Source of the DNA: Calothrix sp. NIES-4101
GTDB taxonomy: Bacteria > Cyanobacteriota > Cyanobacteriia > Cyanobacteriales > Nostocaceae
Assembly (NCBI GenBank): GCA_004296455.1
Contig: AP018280.1
Span: forward strand, 6,126,794-6,190,793
Length of the DNA: 64,000 bases
Direction: 5' to 3'
Part shown: piece by piece, positions 36,756 to 46,465 of the stretch
How positions within the stretch are numbered: position 1 is the stretch's first letter
How the letters are laid out: each line of letters begins with the position of its first letter
Program-made: the position numbers and the translations under genes
The notes under the pieces: generated by a model
Databases searched by the model: none
The model's input: only the letters and a program-made list of their open reading frames with translations
Told to the model about the DNA's origin: nothing

Positions 36756-37502
36756 TTTGATGTACCTAAGCTAGAACTCTAAGAAGGCGTGGTGTGGGAT
36801 AATGTCGGTCTGCGATTAGGGATTAGGGACTAAAGATTTAAGGCATTTTCTCAAGATAAAGATATAAATTATAAACTGGCTCGGCGAAGAACGCCATTTA
36901 ATCGGCAAAGGGGTAAGGATAAAATATGCTGCTCAAAATAAAATCAGGATTGAGATTTTCCAAATTTTAATCTTTATTTCTTCACCTGAGTCGGCGACTC
37001 GCCGTAGATGCTAGCGCATCTGCTGCAAAGCCACACAGTATTAAACGATAACCTAACTCCTTAATTGCGATCGCCAAAAATAGTAAAGTTAGCAAAAATC
37101 ACTACGCTTGAGTATCATTAATGTTGTTAAGCAATATCGTTTAGTAAACATATTTGCAATACTTTTGGCTCATCAATCAGAATAGAATAAGTCTAAAAGT
37201 TCCTAGAAGCCAAACTTTTATGTTGTTTATACCCGTAGTTCATGATTGTTAAGAAAAACGCTAGCATCTCCATGCTATGTAACAGCTATGTAACATAAGT
37301 TGAGCTTTATTTTATAAAGTAGTTGTGCTTTTATAACTTAGGCTGGTGCATAGCGTTTCGTTCGCTGAGTCGAACTTTGCGGGTAGAGGCAGAGCGGTAA
37401 AACAGTTCTAGAGTTCAGATATTCTGAGATCAATAGCTGTCATATCCGTAAGGCTTCTAATTAAGTAGGCATTGCCTGCACAGCTTTAGTAAAAATGTTG
37501 TA
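36756..37502. other. Spacer with palindromic repeat
   Basis: This 747-nt divergent spacer lies between the giant gene and the Crp-family gene. It contains the palindromes GAGTCGGCGACTC (36988-37000) and AGATGCTAGCGCATCT (37006-37021), side by side, which look like a dispersed cyanobacterial repeat. GTTTAGTAAAC near 37139 is another small palindrome. No gene or tRNA is evident. Confidence 0.5.
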
Positions 37503-38204
37503 ATGGAAGACAGATACAGCTTGCTTACCCCTGCGAACCCATCTATTGTTACATCGGCTCCCTTTTTTCAAGGGCTGCCTGAAGCTGTTATTGAATCGGC
37601 GCTCACAAATCTTGTAACCCGCGCTCATCCAGCTAATCAAGTCATCTTACTCGAAAATGACTGGGGTGGCTCAGTATATTTTATTATTGAAGGCTGGGTA
37701 AAAATTCGTACTTATAATCTTGAAGGTAAGGAAGTTACACTAAATATTCTGGGTAAGGGGGAACTATTTGGCGAAATGGCAGCGCTTGATGAAGTGCCAC
37801 GCTCTACGGATGTAATTACATTAGCATCTACTGTTATTGGTAGTATGCCCTCACAAGACTTTGTCAAGCTCCTGCAAACTGAACCAATGGCGGGAGTTAG
37901 ATTAGCTCAACTAATGGCAAGAAGGCTGCGACAAATCAACCGAAGATTAAGATTGCGCGAATCTGATAGTCAATCACGAGTAGCAGATGCTTTATTGTTT
38001 TTGGCGGAGGGACAAGGAATTAAAGGCGAAACGGGTATGGATATTCCCAATTTGCCCCACCGAGAATTGAGTAGTTTGAGCGGATTGGCAAGGGAAACCG
38101 TAACCAGGGTACTCACTAGATTAGAAAAAAAAGGGCTAATCAAACGTGACCAAGACACAATTTGTATCCCAGATTTGTCAGCATTAGAGGGCATGATAGT
38201 TTAG
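37503..38204 (+). CDS. Crp/Fnr family transcriptional regulator
   Basis: The 233-residue protein has a cyclic-nucleotide-type beta roll (residues about 20-135) with GELFGEMAALDEVPRST, which keeps the Gly-Glu and Arg-Ser of a cyclic nucleotide pocket. A dimer helix follows, then a C-terminal HTH (about 180-215) with LSSLSGLARETVTRVLTRLE. It is probably a DNA-binding regulator that may bind cAMP or a related ligand. It is distinct from NtcA at 9.8 kb. The next genes, DUF2232 and cobT, lie on the same strand but their relation to it is unclear. A CCCCATCT repeat separates it from DUF2232. Confidence 0.9.
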   Translation: MEDRYSLLTPANPSIVTSAPFFQGLPEAVIESALTNLVTRAHPANQVILLENDWGGSVYFIIEGWVKIRTYNLEGKEVTLNILGKGELFGEMAALDEVPRSTDVITLASTVIGSMPSQDFVKLLQTEPMAGVRLAQLMARRLRQINRRLRLRESDSQSRVADALLFLAEGQGIKGETGMDIPNLPHRELSSLSGLARETVTRVLTRLEKKGLIKRDQDTICIPDLSALEGMIV

Positions 38205-38280
38205 GAAGATGTACGGTGTGTAGGAATGTGAGGACGCGGGGATGTGGTGACGCGGTGACAAAGATTAAGATAGAAAATCA

Positions 38281-38336
38281 ATCTCCCCCATCTCCCCAAT
38301 CTCCCCCATCTCTCCCATCTCCCCCATTTCCCCTGT
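38281..38336. repeat. Pyrimidine-rich short tandem repeat
   Basis: Units of the type ATCTCCCCC/ATCTCTCCC repeat about six times between the Crp-family gene and DUF2232. This is spacer repeat DNA. Confidence 0.6.
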
Positions 38337-38359
38337 AATCTTTTCCCTAATTTGAAACG

Positions 38360-39040
38360 ATGTCATCCGAAAACGAATTGTCTGAAAAACGAGAAAATTT
38401 TGCTGCGCCCAAGGTAAAAGTTGATACTCCCTTGCGAATGGTGGAGACAGCATTTTTGGCAAGTACAGGAAGTTTAATTTGGTTTATTAACTTTTATTTT
38501 CCTGTGCTTTCGCCTGTGTTGCGGATGTTCTTTCCCGTACCTATTGCTTTAATTTATTTGCGTTGGGGTCATCGTGCGGCTTGGATGGCTTCTGTAGTCT
38601 CTGGTTTACTATTATTGGTACTCATGGGACCAATTCGTAGTTTATTATTTGTCATGCCCTTTGGATTAATGGGGGTGTTGTTAGGTGCCGCTTGGAATCG
38701 TCGCGTCCCTTGGATTGTATCAATTAGCTTAGGTGCTTTGCTCGGAACTATTGGTGTATTTTTTCGGGTATGGTTTTTGTCGATATTAACTGGCGAAGAC
38801 CTGTGGATTTATGTAATTAATCAAGTAACTGATTTAATTGATTGGTTATTTTTGAAATTGGGAATTTTAGCAACCCCTAGCGTATTATTTATTCAAATTG
38901 GCGCGATCGCCTTTGTAATTTTTAACAATTTTTTATATTTATTCCTTGTTCATCTCGCTTCATGGCTATTACTCGATCGACTTGGTAACCCCATTCCCCG
39001 TCCTCCCCAATGGGTTCAAGTTTTGATGGATTATGAATAA
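38360..39040 (+). CDS. DUF2232 membrane protein (YybS-like)
   Basis: The 226-residue protein is strongly hydrophobic with about six membrane helices and a basic N terminus. The order of helices and the loop GRMFFPVPIALIYLRWGHRAAWMAS-type region (about residues 50-78) match the DUF2232/YybS family. The family is often taken to be a transporter-like integral membrane protein, but no function is established. It is followed 91 nt later by cobT on the same strand. Confidence 0.8.
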   Translation: MSSENELSEKRENFAAPKVKVDTPLRMVETAFLASTGSLIWFINFYFPVLSPVLRMFFPVPIALIYLRWGHRAAWMASVVSGLLLLVLMGPIRSLLFVMPFGLMGVLLGAAWNRRVPWIVSISLGALLGTIGVFFRVWFLSILTGEDLWIYVINQVTDLIDWLFLKLGILATPSVLFIQIGAIAFVIFNNFLYLFLVHLASWLLLDRLGNPIPRPPQWVQVLMDYE

Positions 39041-39130
39041 TAGACAGGGTCAAGAGTTAGAAATGCTAAGTTAAAACTTTAGTTTACGTAACTTGTCTTC
39101 TTTCCAGAAGAAAGGATTACGAATTGTCCA

Positions 39131-40303
39131 ATGTCTAATTCTCAAATTCGTATCTATACACAAATCCCTCCAGGTGAGGCATGGATATCCAAGTATGGGG
39201 CTGCTTTGCCTATATTTACTTGTGTACTTGGTTTTACTGAGACTGCTTTAATACCGGGAATATCGGCTGCTGGTTTGACCCCCAATGACCGCAAATATAC
39301 AGCTTGCGCGGATGCTGAATTTCTCTATTACGGAGCGCAGAATAACCCTCGGTATTCATTACCACCTTTGACAGATGGTGCTTCACCTGTATTGATTTCA
39401 CGGGCTGTCGTTGAAGAACTAAAATTACCCCTGTATATTTTTAATGCTGGATTGCCACAACCGCCAAATTTACCTGCCATTGATTTAGGGGGTATACCCG
39501 CTTTGTGCTTGAGTACAGGTAAAGCTATGAAATTGGAGATTGTTCGACATTTGTTTGAGCAAGGGCTGATTTGGGGAGAAAAGCTGGCACAGGCATCAAA
39601 TTATGAATACCTAAATCAACCTCAAGATCAATCTCAAGATAAATACTTGGTTTTGAGTGAATGCGTGGTTGGTGGCACTACAACAGCCTTAGCAATTTTG
39701 ACTGGTTTAGGACTTGATGCCGCAGGTAAAGTAAATAGCAGCCATCCCACATGTAATCATGCCCAGAAGTGGCAAATTGTCCAGCAAGGATTGGAGAAAT
39801 TGGGAAAAAGGGAGATAGGGGAAGATGGAATACGTTCCTGGCTTCCTCTCGAACTTGTGGCTGCTGTTGGTGATCCCATGCAAGTGGTTGTGGCGGGAAT
39901 GGCGATCGCAGCTAGTCGTAGTTGCGGTGTGATGTTGGCTGGCGGCACGCAAATGTTAGCTGTGTATGCCCTAGCACGTGCTTTAGCTCGAACCTACAAT
40001 CTGGAATGGCAACCGAGACAAATCGTTGTGGGTACAACTCGTTGGGTTACAGAAGATGCAACTGGCGGGACTGTGGAATTAGCGCAATTAATTGGTGATA
40101 TTCCTTTGATAGCTACTCAACTCAATTTTCACAATTCCCGCTATCCACAACTTCGTGCTTATGAACAAGGCTTTGTCAAAGAAGGTGTTGGTGCTGGTGC
40201 GGCTTGTATTGCGGCACATCTCCGAGATAATTGGCAGCAAGAGCAACTTTTAAAGGCGATCGAACTACAAATTAGTCGCTTAGAATTACTCAAAAAAAAT
40301 TAA
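39131..40303 (+). CDS. cobT: Nicotinate mononucleotide-dependent phosphoribosyltransferase CobT
   Basis: This 390-residue protein is the cyanobacterial/archaeal-type CobT-like form. Conserved stretches are VVGGTTTALAILTGLGLDA (about residue 180), LVAAVGDPMQVVVAGMAI (about 240) and GVMLAGGTQMLAVYALA (about 265). It is expected to activate the lower ligand base of cobamides by transferring ribose phosphate from nicotinate mononucleotide. The assignment rests on overall similarity, so the lower-ligand specificity is not known. It follows DUF2232 on the same strand. No other cobalamin genes are in the window. Confidence 0.88.
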   Translation: MSNSQIRIYTQIPPGEAWISKYGAALPIFTCVLGFTETALIPGISAAGLTPNDRKYTACADAEFLYYGAQNNPRYSLPPLTDGASPVLISRAVVEELKLPLYIFNAGLPQPPNLPAIDLGGIPALCLSTGKAMKLEIVRHLFEQGLIWGEKLAQASNYEYLNQPQDQSQDKYLVLSECVVGGTTTALAILTGLGLDAAGKVNSSHPTCNHAQKWQIVQQGLEKLGKREIGEDGIRSWLPLELVAAVGDPMQVVVAGMAIAASRSCGVMLAGGTQMLAVYALARALARTYNLEWQPRQIVVGTTRWVTEDATGGTVELAQLIGDIPLIATQLNFHNSRYPQLRAYEQGFVKEGVGAGAACIAAHLRDNWQQEQLLKAIELQISRLELLKKN

Positions 40304-40397
40304 CGGAGGGACAAATTTTTACGGAAAAACTGCACCCTCCATCTTGATGAAATTTTCGATTAATCACCGTTTTACGGGCAAAATCAACGTTAAATTA

Positions 40398-40775
40398 CTA
40401 GGAACTAATCCGTTTGAGTAAAAGTTGTTCTTCTAATGCAGCAATACGGTTATAGGCTGCTGTTAGCTGTGCTGTTAAGCGTTGGATTTGTACCTCTGCC
40501 GTTAAATGCTTGTCCCCCCCTTGAATACTGGTATCCAGGTAAATTCCATCAACCAGGACATCTTTATGTTCAAACTCCGCATTGAAACTAATATGTCCTT
40601 TTAACTGGTAGCTACCAGTTTCACCACTATCGAGCAAACTCTCTCTTTTATTCCCATTATCTGCATGGGTTGTTGACAGTACTTGAGAGACTTTATGCTC
40701 TAGTTGCTGAATCACCTGGTAGAGGGCATCGACTTTGGTACTCAAAGTCAAGACCTGTTGTTCTAATGGCTCCAT
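40398..40775 (-). CDS. Small coiled-coil protein of unknown function
   Basis: The 125-residue protein has an N-terminal coiled coil (about 1-35, MEPLEQQVLTLSTKVDALYQ), a central segment likely to be beta (about 55-85, with YQLKGHISFNAEFEH) and a C-terminal coiled coil (about 92-122). I do not recognise the family. The frame is complete and codon use looks like its neighbours, so it is probably real. It is convergent with cobT and divergent from tpiA. Confidence 0.65.
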   Translation of the reverse strand: MEPLEQQVLTLSTKVDALYQVIQQLEHKVSQVLSTTHADNGNKRESLLDSGETGSYQLKGHISFNAEFEHKDVLVDGIYLDTSIQGGDKHLTAEVQIQRLTAQLTAAYNRIAALEEQLLLKRISS

Positions 40776-41177
40776 CTAATACCCTCATCGGCAAGATTTT
40801 TCTCTATAGTATGCAACTATAAGCTCATGTTAAACATACTTATGAATTATTTAATTATTAATACTTTCCTTTGGGATGGGACATGTAAATCATTAATCAG
40901 AAATATCTCTAAATATGTAATAAAGCTAAAGATTTTGTGTTTATTGAGAAAGATTAATTACTATATCCAACTTCAAGAAAAACCCAACCTTTGGTAATTT
41001 GGAGACATTCAACTGAGATTATAGTTATCTGGGTGTAAAATACCCAACATCGGTATATATTTAAGCCCGATCGCATTGATAATTGCATCGAGGTCAAAAC
41101 TAATGCGATCGCACAGGCACGTCATAGTCTACAGTGAAAGATGCATTTAATGTTGTTTTAACCTAGACGAAAGCGCT
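40776..41177. other. Spacer upstream of tpiA
   Basis: This AT-rich spacer carries an inverted repeat, CGATCGCATT (41068-41077) with AATGCGATCG (41102-41111), both overlapping HIP1-like sequence. It is about 67-110 nt before tpiA and could form a leader hairpin. No gene seen. Confidence 0.45.
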
Positions 41178-41906
41178 GTGCGGAAGAAAGTTATTGCTGG
41201 CAACTGGAAAATGTTTAAGACTCAGGCTGAGTCTGAGGGTTTCTTGAAAGGATTTTTGCCTGCTTTAGAAGAAACTCCCTCCGGACGCGAAGTTATTTTA
41301 TGCGTCCCGTTTACTGATTTAAACGTATTATCAAGAAATTTACATGGTAGTCGCGTCCAATTAGGGGCGCAGAATGTCCATTGGGAGGAAAGTGGAGCCT
41401 ATACAGGTGAAATCTCTGCGGAGATGCTGACGGAAATTGGTGTGCGCTATGTCATCATTGGGCACAGTGAAAGACGACAGTATTTCGGGGAAACCGATGC
41501 AACGGTGAATTTACGTCTCAAAGCTGCACAAAAACATGGTTTAACGCCGATTTTGTGTGTGGGGGAAACCAAGCAACAACGGGATGCTGGAGAAACCGAA
41601 ACCTTAATTTCGATGCAGCTAGACAAAGATTTAGTCGGTATCGATCAGAATCATTTAATTATTGCTTATGAACCAATTTGGGCGATCGGTACTGGTGATA
41701 CCTGTGAAACCAAAGAAGCCAACCGTGTGATTGGATTAATGCGATCGCAACTCAAAAATCCTGACGTACCAATTCAATATGGTGGCTCGGTGAAACCAAA
41801 TAACATCGATGAAATTATGGCACAACCTGAAATCGATGGTGTCTTGGTGGGAGGGGCAAGTCTGGAAGCTGAAAGCTTTGCCCGAATTGTTAATTACCAA
41901 AATTAG
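41178..41906 (+). CDS. tpiA: Triosephosphate isomerase
   Basis: The 242-residue protein has the TIM landmarks: [10 protein letters not shown] (active-site Asn and Lys, about residue 8), [15 protein letters not shown] with the catalytic His (about 93), [13 protein letters not shown] with the catalytic Glu (about 164), and VLVGGASLE at the phosphate site. It interconverts dihydroxyacetone phosphate and glyceraldehyde phosphate in the Calvin cycle and glycolysis. The start is a GTG; the cyanobacterial family begins at this MRKK position. folP follows 95 nt later on the same strand. Confidence 0.97.
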   Translation: MRKKVIAGNWKMFKTQAESEGFLKGFLPALEETPSGREVILCVPFTDLNVLSRNLHGSRVQLGAQNVHWEESGAYTGEISAEMLTEIGVRYVIIGHSERRQYFGETDATVNLRLKAAQKHGLTPILCVGETKQQRDAGETETLISMQLDKDLVGIDQNHLIIAYEPIWAIGTGDTCETKEANRVIGLMRSQLKNPDVPIQYGGSVKPNNIDEIMAQPEIDGVLVGGASLEAESFARIVNYQN

Positions 41907-42001
41907 GAGTGGGAATAGGGAAAGGGGGATAAGGGAAAATATGTCTCCCGAACTCCCCTCTCCATAACTTTAATAATCCTCAATGCCTCCCCAATACAAA
42001 T

Positions 42002-42838
42002 ATGAAAATACGCAATTTTAACTTCGCTTGGGGAAAGCGAACTTACATTATGGGCGTATTAAATGTTACTCCTGATAGTTTTAGTGATGGGGGTAGTTTT
42101 AATACTGTTGATACTGCGATCGCCCAAGCCAAATCCATGATTGATGTAGGTGTTGATATCATTGACATCGGTGGACAATCAACAAGACCAGGTGCCGAAC
42201 AAATTACCCTTACGGAAGAATTGAGCCGCATTATACCAGTATTAGCAGCAGTGCGATCGCTAACAAATATCGCGATTTCTATAGACACGACGCGGGCGGA
42301 AGTGGCAAGGGCGGCAATTGAATCTGGTGCGGATATAATTAACGATATTTCTGGGGGCACGTTTGAACCAGAAATATTTAAAGTTGTTGCGGATGCTGGC
42401 TTACCAATAGTGCTTATGCATATTCGTGGTACTCCTCAAACAATGCAACAGCAAAGGAATACAGATTATGAAGATGTCATCGCCGCAATTATTAGTTTTC
42501 TCCAGGAGCAAATCACAAAAGCCTTAGAAATAGGAATAGAAAGGGAAAAAATAATTATCGATCCCGGAATTGGATTTGCCAAAAACCTCGAACAAAATTT
42601 AGAGATACTTCGCCGCTTACCAGAATTACGTACTCTCAACTGTCCAATTTTGGTTGGAGTATCGCGCAAAAGCTTCATTGGTCATATTTTAAACCAACCC
42701 AATCCCCAAGAAAGAATATGGGGAACAGCTGCGGCTTGTTGTGCAGCGATTTTCAAGGGTGCTGATATTATCCGAGTTCACGATGTCAAAGAAATGCGTG
42801 ATGTCAGTTTAGTTACAGATGCCATCAGTCGGGGATAA
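42002..42838 (+). CDS. folP: Dihydropteroate synthase
   Basis: This 278-residue TIM-barrel enzyme has MGVLNVTPDSFSDGG (about 17-31), DIIDIGGQSTRPGA (about 56-69), IDTTRAEVA, DPGIGFAKNLEQNLEIL (about 195) and VGVSRKSFIG near 219. These are the pterin and p-aminobenzoate sites. It makes dihydropteroate for folate. It probably forms a transcript with tpiA. No other folate genes are adjacent. Confidence 0.96.
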   Translation: MKIRNFNFAWGKRTYIMGVLNVTPDSFSDGGSFNTVDTAIAQAKSMIDVGVDIIDIGGQSTRPGAEQITLTEELSRIIPVLAAVRSLTNIAISIDTTRAEVARAAIESGADIINDISGGTFEPEIFKVVADAGLPIVLMHIRGTPQTMQQQRNTDYEDVIAAIISFLQEQITKALEIGIEREKIIIDPGIGFAKNLEQNLEILRRLPELRTLNCPILVGVSRKSFIGHILNQPNPQERIWGTAAACCAAIFKGADIIRVHDVKEMRDVSLVTDAISRG

Positions 42839-43004
42839 GGGGACAAATAATACCGCTTCTCTCAAACTTGGCAACACATAAATCTCCCCATCCCCGCGTC
42901 ATCTTTGCCTTGTTCCACTGCTCGACATTCAAAACTAAAAATGGTGCGTTATGCGACGCTAACACACCCTGATTTGCACTGTATTTAGATACTAAATTAC
43001 ATTC

Positions 43005-43868
43005 CTAAGCAGTCGCTGAACCATTTTCACCAGGATTTGTATTGGAATGATTGTGGCTGATTTCCTCAGCACCTAAGTCGCCAATCATTTGACTATAAGC
43101 CTCAGCATTGACACCGGGATTTAGAAAGACAATCTTAGCGTTGTTGCTAGCACTTAACTTTTGACTAGCTTCCACCTGTTCTTGTGCGACTAAATATTTT
43201 AAAATTTCCTTGCTTTCCGGATTGGTTCGTAATGCTTCTGCGAGGATTTGCATTGATGTTTTCGTGGCTTGAGCACGTTTAATTGCAGCTTCTTGTTCTC
43301 CTTCAGCAGCAGTAATAGCAGCGCGTTTTCTCATCACCGCAGCGTTTTGTTCGGCTAATGATTTTTGAACGCTTTCAGGAGGTGTAATGCTTTGGATATC
43401 AACCCGAATAATTTCAATACCCCATTCCTTAGAAGCATCATTTAATGCTTGTAACAAACTTTTATTCATCTCGTTCCGAGATGCATTTACCTGTTCTAAA
43501 GTGCGTTCAGCTAGGCTGGAACGCAGTTCCACAGTTGCTAAGTTTGCTAATGCAATCTGGATATCATCAATTTTATAAAAGCTTTTCTCCATGTCCATGA
43601 TGCGCCAGTTGACAACACCATCGACTTCGACATAAACGTTATCACGGGTAATTACATTTTGAGGTTTAATATCTAAAATTTGCTCCCTAGTGGTATCTTC
43701 CATCACCACGGAATCAAGCAGAGGCACAATAAAATTTAAACCAGGTCTGAGCTTGCGGTGGTAGCGTCCTAAACGCTCGACAAGGGCTTCATTCCCTTCA
43801 TTAATCAGCTTGGCAGACCCTAAAGCATAACCTATAAGCACTAAAACTATAGCAATAACTGGTTCCAT
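43005..43868 (-). CDS. SPFH/Band 7 family paraslipin
   Basis: This 287-residue protein has an N-terminal hydrophobic segment (about 2-18) and an SPFH domain (ALVERLGRYHRKLRPGLNFIVP, then GVVNWRIMDMEK). A long Ala/Glu-rich helix follows (about 185-230) before the tail. It is the stomatin-like/paraslipin type, which forms membrane-associated oligomeric scaffolds. No NfeD-type partner gene lies beside it, unlike many bacterial SPFH genes. It is a lone minus-strand gene, convergent with folP. Confidence 0.93.
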   Translation of the reverse strand: MEPVIAIVLVLIGYALGSAKLINEGNEALVERLGRYHRKLRPGLNFIVPLLDSVVMEDTTREQILDIKPQNVITRDNVYVEVDGVVNWRIMDMEKSFYKIDDIQIALANLATVELRSSLAERTLEQVNASRNEMNKSLLQALNDASKEWGIEIIRVDIQSITPPESVQKSLAEQNAAVMRKRAAITAAEGEQEAAIKRAQATKTSMQILAEALRTNPESKEILKYLVAQEQVEASQKLSASNNAKIVFLNPGVNAEAYSQMIGDLGAEEISHNHSNTNPGENGSATA

Positions 43869-44440
43869 GTAATGGCTCCTACTGTATCTTGGGGGAAATT
43901 ATATCGTTAATATGGCAACACGCAATACTTATTAGTGAAAGGGTAAAGTGGCAAGATAACAGGCTGAACACCAAGCATCACAGTCTGTACAGAACTTATG
44001 CTTTGAACTGAGTCGAGCCGTATTGGAGTAACACGTAGATTGTCCTCTGAATTTAAGCCTAGTAAGTAGAGATTGTAACTTTAATCAATTAGCGATCGCC
44101 TGCAAAGACCATTTATAAAGTAAATATAAGCAAATATTGAGCATAGTCGTGCGCGGATAAACCCAGTTTCTTCTCCAAAAGTAAGATGATGCTCGCTTAA
44201 ATTCAAGAAACCAGGTTTCTTGGGTCTTAAAGTTACAGTTTATACATACTTTCTGCCATGGCGACATCATCAGCATATTGCCCTGCAATTATAAGCTTTT
44301 GATCAGGCTATGAAGTAGATTGAAAACAATCATGATTAAATCATTTTGACAGCTATGTGGCAACTGCCAATATAGTGATTAAATTTACTTTGAGGTAGAG
44401 GTGCAACGGATTGTCTCCCATTTCCCCTTCCTTCTATATT
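43869..44440. other. Spacer with GGTTTCTT palindromes
   Basis: This 572-nt spacer holds a near-perfect palindrome, CAAGAAACC-A-GGTTTCTTG (44214-44232), and a related half site, AAACCCAGTTTCTT (44159-44172). This is REP-like spacer DNA known from many cyanobacteria. No convincing gene. Confidence 0.5.
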
Positions 44441-46105
44441 TTACCTTGCTGCATACTCTGCCCATTTTTTCAAGTTTCCTGACAACTCTGTGACTAGGCG
44501 CAAGGGTAATTGCGGTGTCGAAAGTGACTGAGCATAGGTAGATGATAAAAATGGCTGATATATGTTTGCGCCATCGCTTTGCTGCTGAATAAATGCCAAA
44601 CTAAGACCACAGAGAATTTCGCGGAGGTTTTTGGTTTCTGTTCCGCGTTTTTCCCTCGCTATATTTGTAGCTGCGCTGTGACGATACATGGGGTCGCTAA
44701 TACTTAGGTGCGTACCTCCGATCGCAGTTAATAAATATTTACTATTACTCTCTTTTAGTTGAGTAAAAGGTGTAAATTGATGCTTGAGTGCAGGTGTGAG
44801 AGCATCTTCGGTTCCCGCCAGCATTAAGACTGGGGTATTAATCCGCGAAAGTCCATTTTTACCAAATAAATTACCAATCAGAGGATTGAGAGCGATCGCA
44901 TTTTTGATTCTTTTATCTCTCAAGTCAAAATTTCCTTCTTTTAAACCAGTTGCCGCACATTGCAACCAATCTGCGGGTGCTTCAGCAATACCTAACGAAT
45001 TGTTACAAAACTTGCGTAATGCCCCTAAATCTAATTTCCCTCCCACCAAAGCTAAGGCGGTATAACCACCTAAAGAATGCCCAATAATTGTGACATTATT
45101 AGTATTTAATTTGCCTTGGAGTTGTCCAGATTGGGAATTTACCTTTGCCAATTCATCAAGTAAAAAACTCACATCTTGAGGGCGATCGATAAATTCATTT
45201 GCCGGTAAAAGCCGAGACAAATCAGAACTATTGCCAGCACGATTCACCGCTGAAGTATTACTACCTGGATGTTCGATTGCAGCCACAGTCATACCGTGGG
45301 ATGCTAAATGTAAAGCCAGATATCTTAAAAACTGCCGATTCGCGCCAAAGCCGTGTGAAATCACCACTAGAGGTTTTTGAGATGGTGTTTGCATTGCTGT
45401 TTGTCCTGGAGCGCTACCGGAATAAACATCCACTGGAATTGTCCGATTTCTCCGACTATCTCGCAGCACCAAACTCACTTCCTGCACTGTTTGATTACCT
45501 GGCAATGCCGGATTCAGATTTTTTGGCAGTACAACATCATTTTTGGCAACCAATTCTTGTTCTAGCAAAACTCCAAAAGCCTGACTTTGTAGATTTGCCG
45601 GATTAAAATCCAGCGATAAGCTTGCAACTTTAGTCGCATCAACAGTAATAGTTTCCCCCGGATACGATCGCAAAAATCCCAATAAGGTCAAACCATTTGC
45701 CCGACGCAGTGTTAAATTTAGCGTGTCCTTAAGACTTTGACTCGTACTGCCTGGGATAATTCCCCCCAAAGATGAAATCAACTGCTTCCCTTGAGGAGTT
45801 TTTACCAATTCATCAATAAACTTGTCACCAACAGCCGGATTAACTTGAAACTTTTGATTTAACAACCCCCGCACTTCCGGAGTTAAAAATGACGAAAAAG
45901 CCCGTAATTCCTGTGGTAATTTCCCCGTTTTGGCAAAATTCTCTAAATCGCTAATTTCCACCGTCTGCTGAAATGGACCTAATTGAATAGTCACCTTTTC
46001 TGCTGCCAGCGATATCGGTGTTGCTACAGTCCAACTGCAAACTACACCCAAGCCACACAAAAACCCTTTAATCTTACCAATGGGAAACTGCATAAACCCT
46101 GCCAA
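44441..46105 (-). CDS. Secreted alpha/beta hydrolase with N-terminal DUF1400
   Basis: This 554-residue protein has a signal peptide (hydrophobic stretch about 12-33), a DUF1400 domain (about 35-200) and an alpha/beta hydrolase domain. The latter has an oxyanion region VVISHGFGANRQFL (about 247) and nucleophile elbow TIIGHSLGGYTA (about 340). A Gly-Thr-Glu-Asp turn near 432 (LAGTEDALTP) is a candidate catalytic acid and GGTHLSISDP holds the His. The combination is typical of cyanobacteria and related to platelet-activating-factor acetylhydrolase-like esterases. Substrate unknown. It probably acts in the periplasm. An alternative start is Met5. Confidence 0.88.
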   Translation of the reverse strand: MAGFMQFPIGKIKGFLCGLGVVCSWTVATPISLAAEKVTIQLGPFQQTVEISDLENFAKTGKLPQELRAFSSFLTPEVRGLLNQKFQVNPAVGDKFIDELVKTPQGKQLISSLGGIIPGSTSQSLKDTLNLTLRRANGLTLLGFLRSYPGETITVDATKVASLSLDFNPANLQSQAFGVLLEQELVAKNDVVLPKNLNPALPGNQTVQEVSLVLRDSRRNRTIPVDVYSGSAPGQTAMQTPSQKPLVVISHGFGANRQFLRYLALHLASHGMTVAAIEHPGSNTSAVNRAGNSSDLSRLLPANEFIDRPQDVSFLLDELAKVNSQSGQLQGKLNTNNVTIIGHSLGGYTALALVGGKLDLGALRKFCNNSLGIAEAPADWLQCAATGLKEGNFDLRDKRIKNAIALNPLIGNLFGKNGLSRINTPVLMLAGTEDALTPALKHQFTPFTQLKESNSKYLLTAIGGTHLSISDPMYRHSAATNIAREKRGTETKNLREILCGLSLAFIQQQSDGANIYQPFLSSTYAQSLSTPQLPLRLVTELSGNLKKWAEYAAR

Positions 46106-46465
46106 TGTTTGAGAAAACTATATTTAATTAAACTTATATATTTAGCAAATATTTAAACTACGTCCTTTCTAATATCCGACCTTCCATACATAATTTTGTT
46201 CCAAATGTAAAATTGTGTAGAACTGCTGCGAGTATTTTTTAAATATACTGGTTAAAATTTTGCTTTGCGATCGCATGTATCGCATCTTTGATAGATTTCT
46301 CACTCTTCATTTCGATTAAAGAAGTCCTGCGGAGTCCCGTGTATACCGCAAGCCAAGGCAAATTTAATTTTTTGATTATGCCGGATACACGGGAGATACT
46401 TACGTATAAAAGTTGAGAAAGATTATACTAAAATAAAACTAAAAGTAATATTTATAACCAGTATT
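46106..46465. other. Spacer with inverted repeat upstream of coiled-coil gene
   Basis: The arms TCCCGTGTAT (46335-46344) and ATACACGGGA (46385-46394) form a 10-bp inverted repeat with an inner GGCA/TGCC pair. The distance to the coiled-coil gene start is about 70 nt. It could be an operator or a leader stem-loop. No gene is seen. Confidence 0.45.

Noticed and set aside
44085-44288. Minus-strand 67-codon frame in the spacer before the hydrolase gene
   Set aside because: It overlaps palindromic REP-like DNA, has many aromatic and Cys residues and no ribosome binding site.
45199-45606. Plus-strand frame of 135 codons inside the DUF1400 hydrolase gene
   Set aside because: It is antisense to the hydrolase region with the oxyanion motif and no independent evidence supports it.
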